A stretch of DNA of 64,000 bases, taken from assembly GCA_029856045.1 (NCBI GenBank), contig JAHQWG010000035.1:62001-126000 (forward strand), in the 5' to 3' direction. Positions 34,708 through 43,684 of this stretch are shown here, one piece after another. Position 1 is the first letter of the stretch; the number at the start of each line of letters is the position of its first letter. The notes under the pieces were generated by a model. That model was given only the letters and a program-made list of their open reading frames with translations. It was not told the origin of the DNA and ran no database searches. The position numbers and the translations under genes were made by a program. This DNA comes from Promethearchaeia archaeon. GTDB lineage: Archaea; Asgardarchaeota; Lokiarchaeia; Sigyniarchaeales; SOKP01.

Positions 34708-36792
34708 GTGAAAATTAGCAATTCAAGGACCTTAAAAAATGAAGAGAATAATCTATTAAATTTCAATTTTCTTAAAAACGAGAAAATTGACCATAGAGAG
34801 TATCAAATAAATATTGCTAAGAAATGTTTTGGTAATAATTCCTTAGTTGTGATTCCAACTGGGTTAGGAAAAACGATAATATCTATAATTATTGCAGCTC
34901 ATACTCTTGAGAATTCTCCACCACATAGTAAAGTGGTAATTTTAGCACCAACACGCCCCCTGATTAACCAACATCATGAAAACTTTTTAAAATTCATGAA
35001 TATTCCTAGTGAAAAATTCAGTATTTTAACTGGACAGATCGAGCCACATAAAAGGACACACGAATTTATGAATAATCAGGTCTTATTTTATACTCCTCAA
35101 ACATTAAGGAATGACATCTTAAATAACAGATATTCTTTAATGAATGTTTGTTTAGTTATATTCGATGAGGCCCATCGAGCCCAAGGAGACTATGCTTATT
35201 GTCAAATTGCAGATGAATATATTGAACATAATAATGATGGAATTATACTTGGTCTTACTGCCTCTCCAGGGTCAAACAGAGAAAAAATCTCAGTTCTTTG
35301 TAAAAACTTGCATATTCCCGATTCTAATATTTTCCTTAGAACAAGAGATGATAAAGATGTTAAAGATTATATCAAACCAATGAAAATTTGGAAAGTTGGT
35401 GTTGATATGACAGATTTAATGAGATTAGTTCATTCCGCTTTAAAAAAAATGATTCAAGAAAGATTAAATTACCTAAATTCTCTTGGATTTATTGATTCTA
35501 ATAAAGAACAATTGGAAAGTATCTATAGAAAAGATTTAATAAAATTAAATCGAGATCTTTTAGAAATAATTAATGGAGATGGAAATAAAACGGGTGCTTA
35601 TAAAGCATTATCAATTAATGCACAAATGCTTAGGTTGTTTCATATGTTAAGCTTAGTTGAGAGTCAAGGACTTGATTCATTATTATCTTATTTAAAATCT
35701 ATGAAAAATCAATCTTCACAAAAAAATGCCTCTAAAGCGTTAATTATTTTAGCGAATGATTATGAAATCAATAAAATCTTCAATGAACTTCAGCAATATA
35801 ATGAATTAGATGAATTAATATTAATCCATCCAAAATTCAATATTTGTAAAGAAATAATTTTAAAGGAGCTTAAAGCAAATCCTAATGCAAGAATTTTAGT
35901 ATTTTCAAAATTAAGAGATTCAGTAGCAAATATCTCTTCTAAATTAAAAAAAAATAGTTTGATAAAACCAAAAAGATTTGTAGGGCAAGCAACTAAATCA
36001 ACTAATGATAAAGGTCTTTCTCAGAAAAAGCAAATTGAGATATTAAATAAGTTTAAGAATGGAGAATATAACGTGTTGGTATCAACTAACGTAGCTGAAG
36101 AAGGACTTGATATCACAGAATGTGATCTTGTCATATTTTATGATGTTGTTGCTTCGGAAATTAGATTTATACAGAGAAAAGGGAGAACAGCTAGAATTCG
36201 TGAGGGTAAAGTAATTATTCTTTATTGTAGAGGAACTTCAGATGAAATATATTTACGTATTTCTTTAAATAGACTTAAAAGAATGTATGAATCATTAAAT
36301 AACACGAAAAAGATTCCTGAAATTAATAAACAAAAAAATAAAATTAAGCGTATAAAAAAATCACAGAATGAAAATTTAGATAATTATCTTTCTCCTATTG
36401 TAATATTAAGTAAAATTATTCCTTTATTTTTTGGAATTCGACAATTCTACTCAGAATCCGGTATTAAATTTCAGGTATCCTCTAATGATTATCATATTCA
36501 AATTCAGAATCAAATAGGTATTCACATCTTTGAACCTAGAGATTTAATACAACAAGATGCAAATAATCAGTTTAAAAATTTTATTGAAAAATTTAAGAAA
36601 AGTTTTAAAATCATTATAATTATAGCCCAATTTCTTGATTTTACCGAGATTTTTAAAAATGAAAAGAAGTATATCAAAAGAAAATTATTAAAGATTTCTC
36701 AAAAATATGAAATTCAAATTATTCCTATTGATAATAAAGATGAATTATTTCTTTTATTGAGAGGATTTTTCAAAAAGAGAATAAAGAAATGA
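34708..36792 (+). CDS. hef: Hef/FANCM-type helicase (helicase half only)
   Basis: 694-residue SF2 helicase of the Hef/FANCM/Mph1 class, which remodels stalled forks and branched DNA. Walker A is PTGLGKT (50-56), motif II is DEAH (153-156), motif III is LTASPG, and the C-terminal RecA-like domain has STNVAEEGLDI and FIQRKGRTAR. The helical insertion between the two domains (residues ~235-345) is typical of Hef. The C-terminal ~160 residues are Lys-rich and contain a degenerate globular part, without an XPF nuclease. In euryarchaea Hef is fused to that nuclease; here the nuclease is a separate gene at ~41864-42589. GTG start; an ATT two codons later is possible. Stop overlaps the DUF1922 gene. 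Confidence 0.9.
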   Translation: MKISNSRTLKNEENNLLNFNFLKNEKIDHREYQINIAKKCFGNNSLVVIPTGLGKTIISIIIAAHTLENSPPHSKVVILAPTRPLINQHHENFLKFMNIPSEKFSILTGQIEPHKRTHEFMNNQVLFYTPQTLRNDILNNRYSLMNVCLVIFDEAHRAQGDYAYCQIADEYIEHNNDGIILGLTASPGSNREKISVLCKNLHIPDSNIFLRTRDDKDVKDYIKPMKIWKVGVDMTDLMRLVHSALKKMIQERLNYLNSLGFIDSNKEQLESIYRKDLIKLNRDLLEIINGDGNKTGAYKALSINAQMLRLFHMLSLVESQGLDSLLSYLKSMKNQSSQKNASKALIILANDYEINKIFNELQQYNELDELILIHPKFNICKEIILKELKANPNARILVFSKLRDSVANISSKLKKNSLIKPKRFVGQATKSTNDKGLSQKKQIEILNKFKNGEYNVLVSTNVAEEGLDITECDLVIFYDVVASEIRFIQRKGRTARIREGKVIILYCRGTSDEIYLRISLNRLKRMYESLNNTKKIPEINKQKNKIKRIKKSQNENLDNYLSPIVILSKIIPLFFGIRQFYSESGIKFQVSSNDYHIQIQNQIGIHIFEPRDLIQQDANNQFKNFIEKFKKSFKIIIIIAQFLDFTEIFKNEKKYIKRKLLKISQKYEIQIIPIDNKDELFLLLRGFFKKRIKK

Positions 36793-37325
36793 TTGAAAAA
36801 AATGCCCAAATAAGAAATTATATTGTATTTCCTTGTAGGAAGTGCTATCAATATACTTATGCTCATGTGGATCAAAAAGGAAAAAAATGCCCCCGTTGTG
36901 GACAAAATCACAAAATTTCAGAAATCTCTGGAGAAATTGTCAATAATTTGAAAGAAGCAAATCTATTGGTAAGAAAAAAACAATATGAATTTGATAAAAA
37001 AAGTGGATTTAAAAAACTCCACTTATCATCTTTAACATCTGGTTTTACCATACCAGGATCTGATAAATCTACAATTAATTTCCAGCAATTTATAGAAAAG
37101 AATAGAAAAGATAATAAAAATTCATATAACAAATTTATATTTTGGCTGAAACAATTAAAAAGTAATTTTTCTACAATTCCAGAAAATATTTTTAATTTAT
37201 TTTTTATAAATAAGGGTTTTAAGAGTTCAGAAATTAGACAATTTACAAAATTGGCTTTAAAAAACAAAAAAATTGATCAAAATTTAAAAATTAATGATGT
37301 TAAATATTATCAAATAGTTGTTTAG
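36789..37325 (+). CDS. DUF1922-like zinc-ribbon protein with helical C-terminal domain
   Basis: 178 residues. The N-terminal ~60 residues match the archaeal DUF1922 zinc ribbon: FPCRKCYQYTYAHVDQKGKK then CPRCGQ, followed by a strand and helix with LKEANLLVRKKQ. The Cys pairs CxxC and CxxC should bind zinc. The remaining ~110 residues are basic and helical, ending in a winged-helix-like segment (SSEIRQFTKLALKNKKIDQ). ATG overlaps the Hef stop by four bases, so it is coupled with the helicase, and a DNA-repair or RNA-binding role beside it is likely but unproven. Confidence 0.72.
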   Translation: MIEKNAQIRNYIVFPCRKCYQYTYAHVDQKGKKCPRCGQNHKISEISGEIVNNLKEANLLVRKKQYEFDKKSGFKKLHLSSLTSGFTIPGSDKSTINFQQFIEKNRKDNKNSYNKFIFWLKQLKSNFSTIPENIFNLFFINKGFKSSEIRQFTKLALKNKKIDQNLKINDVKYYQIVV

Positions 37326-37354
37326 ACTTTTCTTTTGTATTATAATTTTTATAT

Positions 37355-37888
37355 TTAAATCATATTAGCATTTTCCATCATTACACGAGCTATAGCGACG
37401 AAGACTGATTCAACATTTTCACCAGATTTAGAAGAACATTCAGTGTATCCAATTAAATTATGAGATTTTGCCATCTCTATAGCTTCTTCTCTAATTACAG
37501 TTCTTTTTTGAGAAAGATCTGCCTTCCCTCCGACCATCAAGATTGGAATTTTGTTATAATCATCTTTTAATCCTTGACTTATTACCTTAAGCCATTGATC
37601 TAAATTTTTAAAACTGGAATATCTGGTAATATCATACATGAAAATACCTCCAGAAGCCCCAATTACATAACCAGGCAAAAGAAACCTGAATCTTGATTCT
37701 CCTGCAAAATCCCAGATTTGTAAAGAGATCTTTTTCCCGTCGTAATTAATATTTTTTAAGTGAAAATCAAGACCTATTGTCATTAATGAATCACTTTTAA
37801 AAATACCAGTAACATAACGATAAGTTAATGCAGTCTTTCCTACCCCACCCTCCCCACAAATAAAAATCTTAAAAACTGCATCTCGAAT
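37355..37888 (-). CDS. Ras/Rab-like small GTPase with probable ATT start
   Basis: Read from the first ATG (37783) the protein would lack its P-loop. The frame continues upstream through GEGGVGKTALTYRY, a complete G1 motif, and KIFICGEGG, the expected first strand. No ATG, GTG or TTG exists in this extension before an in-frame stop. An ATT at 37886-37888 has a perfect GGTGAT site (37895-37900) six bases upstream and gives a normal 177-residue GTPase beginning (M)RDAVFKIF. G3 is WDFAGESRF; G4 reads GGKADL, with the usual Asn of NKxD replaced by Gly; G5 is SSKSG. No C-terminal Cys for prenylation. Convergent with DUF1922. Confidence 0.88.
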   Translation of the reverse strand: MRDAVFKIFICGEGGVGKTALTYRYVTGIFKSDSLMTIGLDFHLKNINYDGKKISLQIWDFAGESRFRFLLPGYVIGASGGIFMYDITRYSSFKNLDQWLKVISQGLKDDYNKIPILMVGGKADLSQKRTVIREEAIEMAKSHNLIGYTECSSKSGENVESVFVAIARVMMENANMI

Positions 37889-38194
37889 TTTGTTATCACC
37901 TTGATTTTGAAAAAAATTTTTATTTTGTCTTAATTGAAATTTAATAATTTATGTATTTAATTTTATAGATATTAAATTATAAAGTATAGATATTCTCATA
38001 CACTATTAATAAGCAAAATATTCAATTATTTTTTAATTTTATCTTATTTTAAAGGATTAAATACACCATTTAAATTACTCATTCATAATAAATTTTTTCA
38101 TTCAAAATGTTAATCAATTTTATCGTCATTAGAATTGCAAGAATATTATATAAATATTAGATAAAAGAAAATAGTTTCCTCTGCTTTAAAGTTA
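37889..38194. other. 306-base AT-rich spacer
   Basis: Contains the promoter and GGTGAT ribosome site of the GTPase gene (37895-37900). The remainder up to the FEN-1 stop is AT-rich with short T and A runs. No ORF with a start and ribosome site, no tRNA and no notable inverted repeat was seen. Confidence 0.5.
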
Positions 38195-39247
38195 TCAATT
38201 TCTTCTTTTAAAAAAAAAATTGCATTTTTCGTAATTATTAGTAAATTTAATTATATTATTTTTTATCCTTTCTGAATTTAATGTATGATCTTCACACATA
38301 AATTCCATAATTTTCTCTATTTGAGGATAATTCCATTTAAAATTAGAATAATTGCTAATTACTTCAGGAAATAGAAATATTTTTCTAATCTCCGCGATTT
38401 TTTTTCCATATAACCCAGAGAAATCGAATTTAGACGTACAATTTTTGACAACTGATTCAATAGAGCCAAATTTTTTAATAAACCGTAATGCTAACTTGGG
38501 ACCTATTCCCCTAATTCCTTTATTATAATCCGTTCCAATAAGCATTGCAATATCAACTAATTGAAATAGATCAATGTCCCATTTTTTTAAATTCTCTTTT
38601 AATTTAATGATAGATGGTTTTATTTTTGTATATTGCCAACTATTATTTATTTTCCTTACTCTAGATTTTGATAAATTTCTAACTTGTCCCAAGCTTCCGA
38701 AAACTAAACAATCAAAATCCTGGCTAACCGTAAAATCTACCACTTTTGTTTTAACCAAATAAGCGCATTGTGACTCCGCTGATGCAGGAGATTCCACGTA
38801 AGGAATTCCCAAATATGATAACATCTTTTTTGATTCTTGAATTGTATTAATCCACAAAAATTCTTTTCCAGTAGCGATTTGTTGAGCAAGTTGGTAATTA
38901 TGATTTTCTATTGCTTCTTTGTATTTTTGTTTAATATATTGGAAATCATGTAATTTATCTTTTGTAATCAATCGTTTATAGGGATGTACACAACCATCAA
39001 AACAAAAAATTGGGAGTATTTTTTTTGAATAATAAAAATTTATTCGATATAACAGTCCATAAAGATGAGAGATAATCCTTCTTGTTCGATCAAGCATATA
39101 TTTTGAGTTGAAATAACTGGATTTTTTATAAGAATAATTTAATAAAGACATAACAATATTAGGGCCATCTACGGCAACTATACTACCTTCCAAATCCTTT
39201 AATTCAATTTGATGAATAGTCAGAATATCTTTAATTTTTACTCCCAT
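38195..39247 (-). CDS. fen: Flap endonuclease FEN-1
   Basis: Structure-specific nuclease removing 5' flaps in Okazaki-fragment maturation and repair. 350 residues. The N-terminal MGVKIKDIL start is obligatory in this family because the N terminus enters the active site. Acidic metal ligands are visible in VAVDGPN, FCFDG, ASAESQCAY (Glu) and SQDFDCLVFG, and in LIGTDYNKGI, followed by the H2TH segment RGIGPKLALRFIKKFG. The C terminus ends NFFFKRRN, possibly a degenerate PCNA-binding box. The helical arch between residues ~80 and 130 is present. PCNA, PriS/PriL and RadA lie elsewhere in the window. Confidence 0.92.
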   Translation of the reverse strand: MGVKIKDILTIHQIELKDLEGSIVAVDGPNIVMSLLNYSYKKSSYFNSKYMLDRTRRIISHLYGLLYRINFYYSKKILPIFCFDGCVHPYKRLITKDKLHDFQYIKQKYKEAIENHNYQLAQQIATGKEFLWINTIQESKKMLSYLGIPYVESPASAESQCAYLVKTKVVDFTVSQDFDCLVFGSLGQVRNLSKSRVRKINNSWQYTKIKPSIIKLKENLKKWDIDLFQLVDIAMLIGTDYNKGIRGIGPKLALRFIKKFGSIESVVKNCTSKFDFSGLYGKKIAEIRKIFLFPEVISNYSNFKWNYPQIEKIMEFMCEDHTLNSERIKNNIIKFTNNYEKCNFFFKRRN

Positions 39248-39341
39248 TTCGATAAAATGTTACATATTGGGAATTTAAAAACAAAAAAATAACTTGGATT
39301 AGGAAAAATCTTTTAATTTCTTAGCATTTTAAAAATTTTTG

Positions 39342-39349
39342 TTTAAATA
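39342..39349 (+). promoter_or_regulatory. TATA element TTTAAATA of the roadblock/GTPase operon
   Basis: Fifty-two bases before the ATG at 39402, implying a leader of about 25 bases. It lies downstream of the start codon of the reverse FEN-1 gene, so the two genes have divergent promoters. Confidence 0.55.
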
Positions 39350-39401
39350 TGCTCATTTTATTTTTTGTCTGATTAATATTAAAAAAAACAGGATATATAA
39401 A

Positions 39402-39947
39402 ATGCAAGCAATACCGAAATTATTATATAAAAATAAAATTTCAGAAATTTTGGATGAAATTAGATATAATTATGGGATTTTAACACGACATGGTTATATT
39501 TATGGTTTAATAGCAGTGGATCAGGACGCAAAAATTATTGCAGTTGATACCAGATTTGATAAAAAATTAAATTATTGGGATCTTGCATCGATTGGTACAG
39601 CATTATATGGAGTTGCAAAACAAGGTCAAGATTTCTTCGAGGCAGAAGAACTTGAGCGCGGTGCCTTAATTTATAGAAACATGCAGTTATTTGTTAAATC
39701 TATCGGTAATGTCCATATTGGAGATAAGGGTAAAAGAGATATACTTATTGTCATTTTAGCAGATAATGAAGTGAATATCGGAATTATCATCTTACAAATG
39801 AGTAAATTTGCAAATAAGATAAAAACAATTATTGAAAAAAGCGGAAATATTAAGAACACATTGAAAATGACAGAAAGTGAACTTAGAGAACATATAAAAG
39901 AATTAAAAAAGCAAATATTTTCGGATAAAATCGGAATTATCTCATGA
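39402..39947 (+). CDS. Roadblock/LC7 (MglB-like) domain protein
   Basis: 181 residues from ATG 39402; the ORF extends upstream to 39339 through a hydrophobic stretch that I consider untranslated. The first ~110 residues have the roadblock/LC7 outline: a helix (NKISEILDEIRYN), a strand YIYGLIAVDQDAKIIAVDTR, then helix (DLASIGTALYGVA), and strands ending LIVILADNEVNIGIII. The last ~45 residues form a Lys/Glu-rich helix. Roadblock proteins are partners or GTPase-activating proteins for MglA-like and Rag-like GTPases. Directly downstream is an MglA-like GTPase with 18 bases between, so a functional pair is likely. Confidence 0.8.
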   Translation: MQAIPKLLYKNKISEILDEIRYNYGILTRHGYIYGLIAVDQDAKIIAVDTRFDKKLNYWDLASIGTALYGVAKQGQDFFEAEELERGALIYRNMQLFVKSIGNVHIGDKGKRDILIVILADNEVNIGIIILQMSKFANKIKTIIEKSGNIKNTLKMTESELREHIKELKKQIFSDKIGIIS

Positions 39948-39965
39948 TTTGGAGGTCTATAGCTT

Positions 39966-40613
39966 GTGATAATCAAATCTGAACACGATTCTAGCAAATC
40001 AGAACTTCCAGATTTTAATAAGGATGATTATATAATTCAATTTAAAATTGTATATTGGGGTCCAGGTGAATCAGGAAAAACAACAAATTTTCTAAGATTA
40101 AAGGAAAAATTCAGTTTTTTAAAAATTTCTAATGGATATTCTATAGATACTACTGATGGCAGAACACTTTGGCACGATTCCATATTTTTTACATTTAATT
40201 TGCAAATAAAAGGAAAAAAATATAATATTATTACTCAAATAACCACTTGTACCGGTCAAGAGCGTTTTTTATCAACTCGAGAGTATGTTATCGATGGTGC
40301 TGATGGAGTTATCTTTGTTGGAGATTCATGTCCTGATAAAATAGAGGAAAATAAACGGAGCTATCGAGAGCTAATAAGTTTTGTCAATAGAAATAATATA
40401 CCTATTGTTATTCAGTTAAATAAGCGAGATTTACCAGATGCAATTTCTTTAAAAAATTTTAAAAAACATTTAGGTCTTCCAAATTTAGATAAAAATTCAG
40501 ATGGAACACCAATTGTTTACGAAACCATAGCTTTAAAGGGTGAAAATGTTGCAAGAGTTTTTGAAGATTTGGTTATGAAAATATTCATCAATTTTTTTAT
40601 AAAAAATAATTGA
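39966..40613 (+). CDS. MglA-like small GTPase
   Basis: 215 residues. The P-loop is GPGESGKTT (32-40), the form typical of MglA and its relatives rather than Ras. Switch I region contains DTTDGRTLWHDSI, close to the family's DxGRTLFFD. G3 is TCTGQERFLSTREYV and G4 is LNKRDLP. A ~20-residue N-terminal tail precedes the domain. The GTG start is supported by GGAGGT (39951-39956) nine bases upstream. Sandwiched between a roadblock protein and an unknown 389-residue protein in one operon, it probably forms a switch with the former acting as regulator. Confidence 0.87.
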   Translation: MIIKSEHDSSKSELPDFNKDDYIIQFKIVYWGPGESGKTTNFLRLKEKFSFLKISNGYSIDTTDGRTLWHDSIFFTFNLQIKGKKYNIITQITTCTGQERFLSTREYVIDGADGVIFVGDSCPDKIEENKRSYRELISFVNRNNIPIVIQLNKRDLPDAISLKNFKKHLGLPNLDKNSDGTPIVYETIALKGENVARVFEDLVMKIFINFFIKNN

Positions 40614-40628
40614 AGGTATATTGTTAAT

Positions 40629-41798
40629 ATGGATACTGAATATGACATTATATCTCCTGAATTCTTTTATTTATTATTTTTTAAGCAAAAAAATCTAATT
40701 ATTTACCCATATCTTGATTTAAAGCATTTAATCCCCCTTGAATGCTTTTTAGTAGGTTATAATATTGAAAAATTAGATGGAACAGCATTATATAATATAA
40801 GTGAGATTATTGAATATGGTTCAGTTCCTACTCATAATCATAATCCTACATTTTTTATCATCACAAATGTTAATCGAGAAGAAATTGAAAAATTAATTAA
40901 GATCAAGGATCTTCATTGTATAATTAACACAAAAGAAGACGTATCTAAAGATTTCATTTCTAATTCCAATTTTATTGTATATAATAAAAAAAAGAAAACT
41001 TTTCTAAATCAAGATTTTTCTAACATTGATCTATCATTTGAAACTCAGATAATACAAAAATCTTCTTCATTAGAATTTTTAACTGATGAGATTCAATCTA
41101 TTAAAAATCTTGGTAATAAGATATATCTGGAACTTAATAAAACCGGAAAAATTGAAGATATTATGTACTTACTGAGTGAATTTAAACCTCAATACCATAA
41201 AACAATTTTAGATTTTGTTTCAAATTATTATAAAATTGTTATTCCTATTTCTATTCCAAAAGAACTAAACCAGTCCAATAAAAAATCAGACTCCAAAATA
41301 ATAGAACAATATCAAAAAATTCAAAAGATAAATTTAAAAATATTTTCGATTTTTAAGACCTTATTGCAGGATTACAAGAAAAATTTTGATGATAGTAATC
41401 TAACAACTAAGCAATTATTTCCGAGAAATTTTTTTGTATATTTAAGAGAACATCATTGGAAAAATGGTATTCCTCGAAAATTTTTAAATAATTGGCATTC
41501 TCGTTATATCAGTCAAATGAACCCAAACGATGAGGATTACACAGAATTCAAACAGATTTTAAGTATATTAGACGTATCTGAACCAGAAATTAACTCTCTT
41601 TTTATAAAGAACTTATCGACTAAGGAAAAAACAAAACCACTGATAATAAATAACTCTAATTCCTCTATTGATTTCAACCTTAAAGAAATTGATAATAAAG
41701 AGATTCCAAGTATTAATAATATAGACAAGTTTGAAAAATGGATCCTTAATAAATTAGATCAGATTGATTCAATACTAGATAAAAAAGATCTTCCTTAG
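40629..41798 (+). CDS. Third gene of the roadblock/MglA-like operon, unknown effector-like protein
   Basis: 389 residues, no family recognised. The N-terminal ~130 residues look like an alpha/beta domain (NLIIYPYLDLKHLIPLECFL; FFIITNVNREEIEKLI). The middle is helical with a segment TGKIEDIMYLLSEFKP. Residues ~255-320 form a conserved-looking helical part (NFFVYLREHHWKNGIPRKFL). The C terminus is low-complexity Asn/Lys/Ile followed by an amphipathic helix (FEKWILNKLDQIDSILDKK). ATG 15 bases after the GTPase stop. Co-transcription with the GTPase and roadblock genes makes an effector or adaptor role plausible, without direct evidence. Confidence 0.65.
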   Translation: MDTEYDIISPEFFYLLFFKQKNLIIYPYLDLKHLIPLECFLVGYNIEKLDGTALYNISEIIEYGSVPTHNHNPTFFIITNVNREEIEKLIKIKDLHCIINTKEDVSKDFISNSNFIVYNKKKKTFLNQDFSNIDLSFETQIIQKSSSLEFLTDEIQSIKNLGNKIYLELNKTGKIEDIMYLLSEFKPQYHKTILDFVSNYYKIVIPISIPKELNQSNKKSDSKIIEQYQKIQKINLKIFSIFKTLLQDYKKNFDDSNLTTKQLFPRNFFVYLREHHWKNGIPRKFLNNWHSRYISQMNPNDEDYTEFKQILSILDVSEPEINSLFIKNLSTKEKTKPLIINNSNSSIDFNLKEIDNKEIPSINNIDKFEKWILNKLDQIDSILDKKDLP

Positions 41799-41863
41799 TT
41801 TTCCTTTTAATTTTTATACTTTCATCATAATAATATTTCTGTAAATTATAGAATGGGTGTATA

Positions 41864-42589
41864 ATTATTTCTAAAAGTCAATATAAGAAAAAATCGAAAT
41901 CCTCAATTAAATATCGACCCTATATTATTGTAGATGAGAGAGAACCAAAAATCATTAAAGAGATACTTGATAATATAGGGTGTGATATTATTAATCAAAC
42001 TCTTGATATAGCCGACTATATTCTCTCTGAAAAAGTAGCTGTTGAAAGAAAACGTGGTGATGATTTTGCAAAATCATTATGTGATACTCGGCTTTTTGAA
42101 CAATTATTAAGATTAAAAGAGTCTTTCGAATCACCAATTTTAATTTTAGAGGATTTTGAAAAAATGTTCTCACGACCAAAAATGAAAATTGATTCTCTCT
42201 ACGGTGCTCTTATTTATATTGCAAGAAAGTTTGGATATCCCATTATTCCTACTAGAAATATAGCGGAAACCGCGACTTGCTTAAAGAGAATCGCAATTCG
42301 TGAGCAAGTTAAAAATCCTGCCCCTTTTTTTTCTCGAAATGCCCCAAAAAAAATGAATAATGAAGAAAGGAAAAAATTCATTTTGGAGGGTCTATATGAT
42401 ACTGGACCAAAACTCGCTAAAATTTTAATTAAAAAATTTAAAACCCCATACGATGTTCTCTATGCAATATATAATTCAAAATTAACATTTACAAAAACGG
42501 GAAATCCTAAGGGAGTTGAAGGACATTTAGGAGAAATACGGGGTATAGGGTTCAAATGGGTTGAAAAAAATAAGAAATTATTTGAATAA
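41864..42589 (+). CDS. XPF/ERCC4-type nuclease with HhH domain (nuclease half of Hef), probable ATT start
   Basis: Structure-specific nuclease of the XPF/Mus81/Hef family, cutting branched DNA. The first ATG in the frame (42164) lies after the catalytic centre, so translation must begin earlier: the frame includes IIVDEREP, LDIADYILS and the active-site motif VERKRGDDF. From a stop at 41849 down to that ATG there is no ATG, GTG or TTG early enough. ATT codons at 41864 and 41867 follow GGTG (41856-41859), so ATT initiation is proposed. The C-terminal half has tandem helix-hairpin-helix motifs (GLYDTGPKLAKILIKKF; IRGIGFKWVEKNKK). About 240 residues. The helicase partner is at 34708. Confidence 0.87.
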   Translation: MISKSQYKKKSKSSIKYRPYIIVDEREPKIIKEILDNIGCDIINQTLDIADYILSEKVAVERKRGDDFAKSLCDTRLFEQLLRLKESFESPILILEDFEKMFSRPKMKIDSLYGALIYIARKFGYPIIPTRNIAETATCLKRIAIREQVKNPAPFFSRNAPKKMNNEERKKFILEGLYDTGPKLAKILIKKFKTPYDVLYAIYNSKLTFTKTGNPKGVEGHLGEIRGIGFKWVEKNKKLFE

Positions 42590-42646
42590 AATTTATAATT
42601 ACAATTTTTATTAAAAATTGTTAAAGAAAAAAAGAGTAAATTATTA

Positions 42647-43468
42647 TTATTCACTGGGATGATACTGTGGTTTTATAACAAATCCCAGCGTCATTATACA
42701 CCATATAATTAGATCCATTATTTCCGAGACCCATACAAGGCCCCAAGGGGGTTCTCCAATTGTCATGAGGAAAGGTCTTAAAATTGATGAAATCAAATAT
42801 GCTATCCAAGCAATAGATATGATTAAACTATGTATTTCAGGCAGTCTTTTATATTTATAAAGAAATAGATAAGTAACAATAGACAGGATAATAATTGGTA
42901 ACAATAAAAAAACATGAATATCTTTTATTAGTCCAAAAGTAGGAACTACAACAATGTATATAGTCCAAGAGGAAATGAATATAATAAGCATTAAATATAA
43001 ATATTTTTTATTATAATCTGCCATCCATATCGATAATAATAAACCCACCATTGGAACTGTATTCGCCAGTATTAAGAGCCATCTTATTTTAGCATACCAT
43101 ATCAAAATTGGATCTATAGCGATATATATTTCAAAATCATAGCCACCAAAAAGGTTGAAAAGATATAGATCATATGCTTTTGCTACAATTAATATAAAAG
43201 TAGTAAGCGCCATCAGGAATGGTAAGTCTGTAAAAAAATGTTTTTCCGACTTAAGCCATTTATTTAGTAAAAAAAAACCTAAAAATACTAACACTATTTC
43301 TCTAGCTATAATAGAAATGGTTAATAAAGGATCTACATTAAATTCCATACCACCTGGAGGTAATTGAGCAAGAACAAAAGAACTCAAAAATCTAAAAAGA
43401 TTTAATATCGCAATTATAAAGCCCATAATAAGGATTAAATACAATTTATTTAGTTTTGTGGAAGTCAT
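42647..43468 (-). CDS. Seven-to-eight-helix membrane protein of unknown function
   Basis: About 273 residues from ATG 43468; upstream codons up to 43516 are open but hydrophobic and probably untranslated. Around seven membrane helices with a periplasm-like loop containing PPGGMEFNVDP and a polar/aromatic loop (FGGYDFEIYIAIDPILIWYAK) between helices 3 and 4. The overall pattern resembles sensor-type 7TM modules, but no signalling domain is attached. No family recognised. Confidence 0.62.
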   Translation of the reverse strand: MTSTKLNKLYLILIMGFIIAILNLFRFLSSFVLAQLPPGGMEFNVDPLLTISIIAREIVLVFLGFFLLNKWLKSEKHFFTDLPFLMALTTFILIVAKAYDLYLFNLFGGYDFEIYIAIDPILIWYAKIRWLLILANTVPMVGLLLSIWMADYNKKYLYLMLIIFISSWTIYIVVVPTFGLIKDIHVFLLLPIIILSIVTYLFLYKYKRLPEIHSLIISIAWIAYLISSILRPFLMTIGEPPWGLVWVSEIMDLIIWCIMTLGFVIKPQYHPSE

Positions 43469-43684
43469 AAGAATCAAATTAAAATATTTTAAAGGTTTTT
43501 GATATAAAATTTGCATTATTATTTAAAAACATCTATATAAAAGATTTTGAAGATTAACTGTATTTAACGTATTATTTTTTTAACTTTCGAAATTAATTGA
43601 AATTTTAAATGAATTTTTATACAGAATGATTTTTATATACAAGAAATTACAAATATCTTGTTTCTTATTATTAAAATGGCTTTT

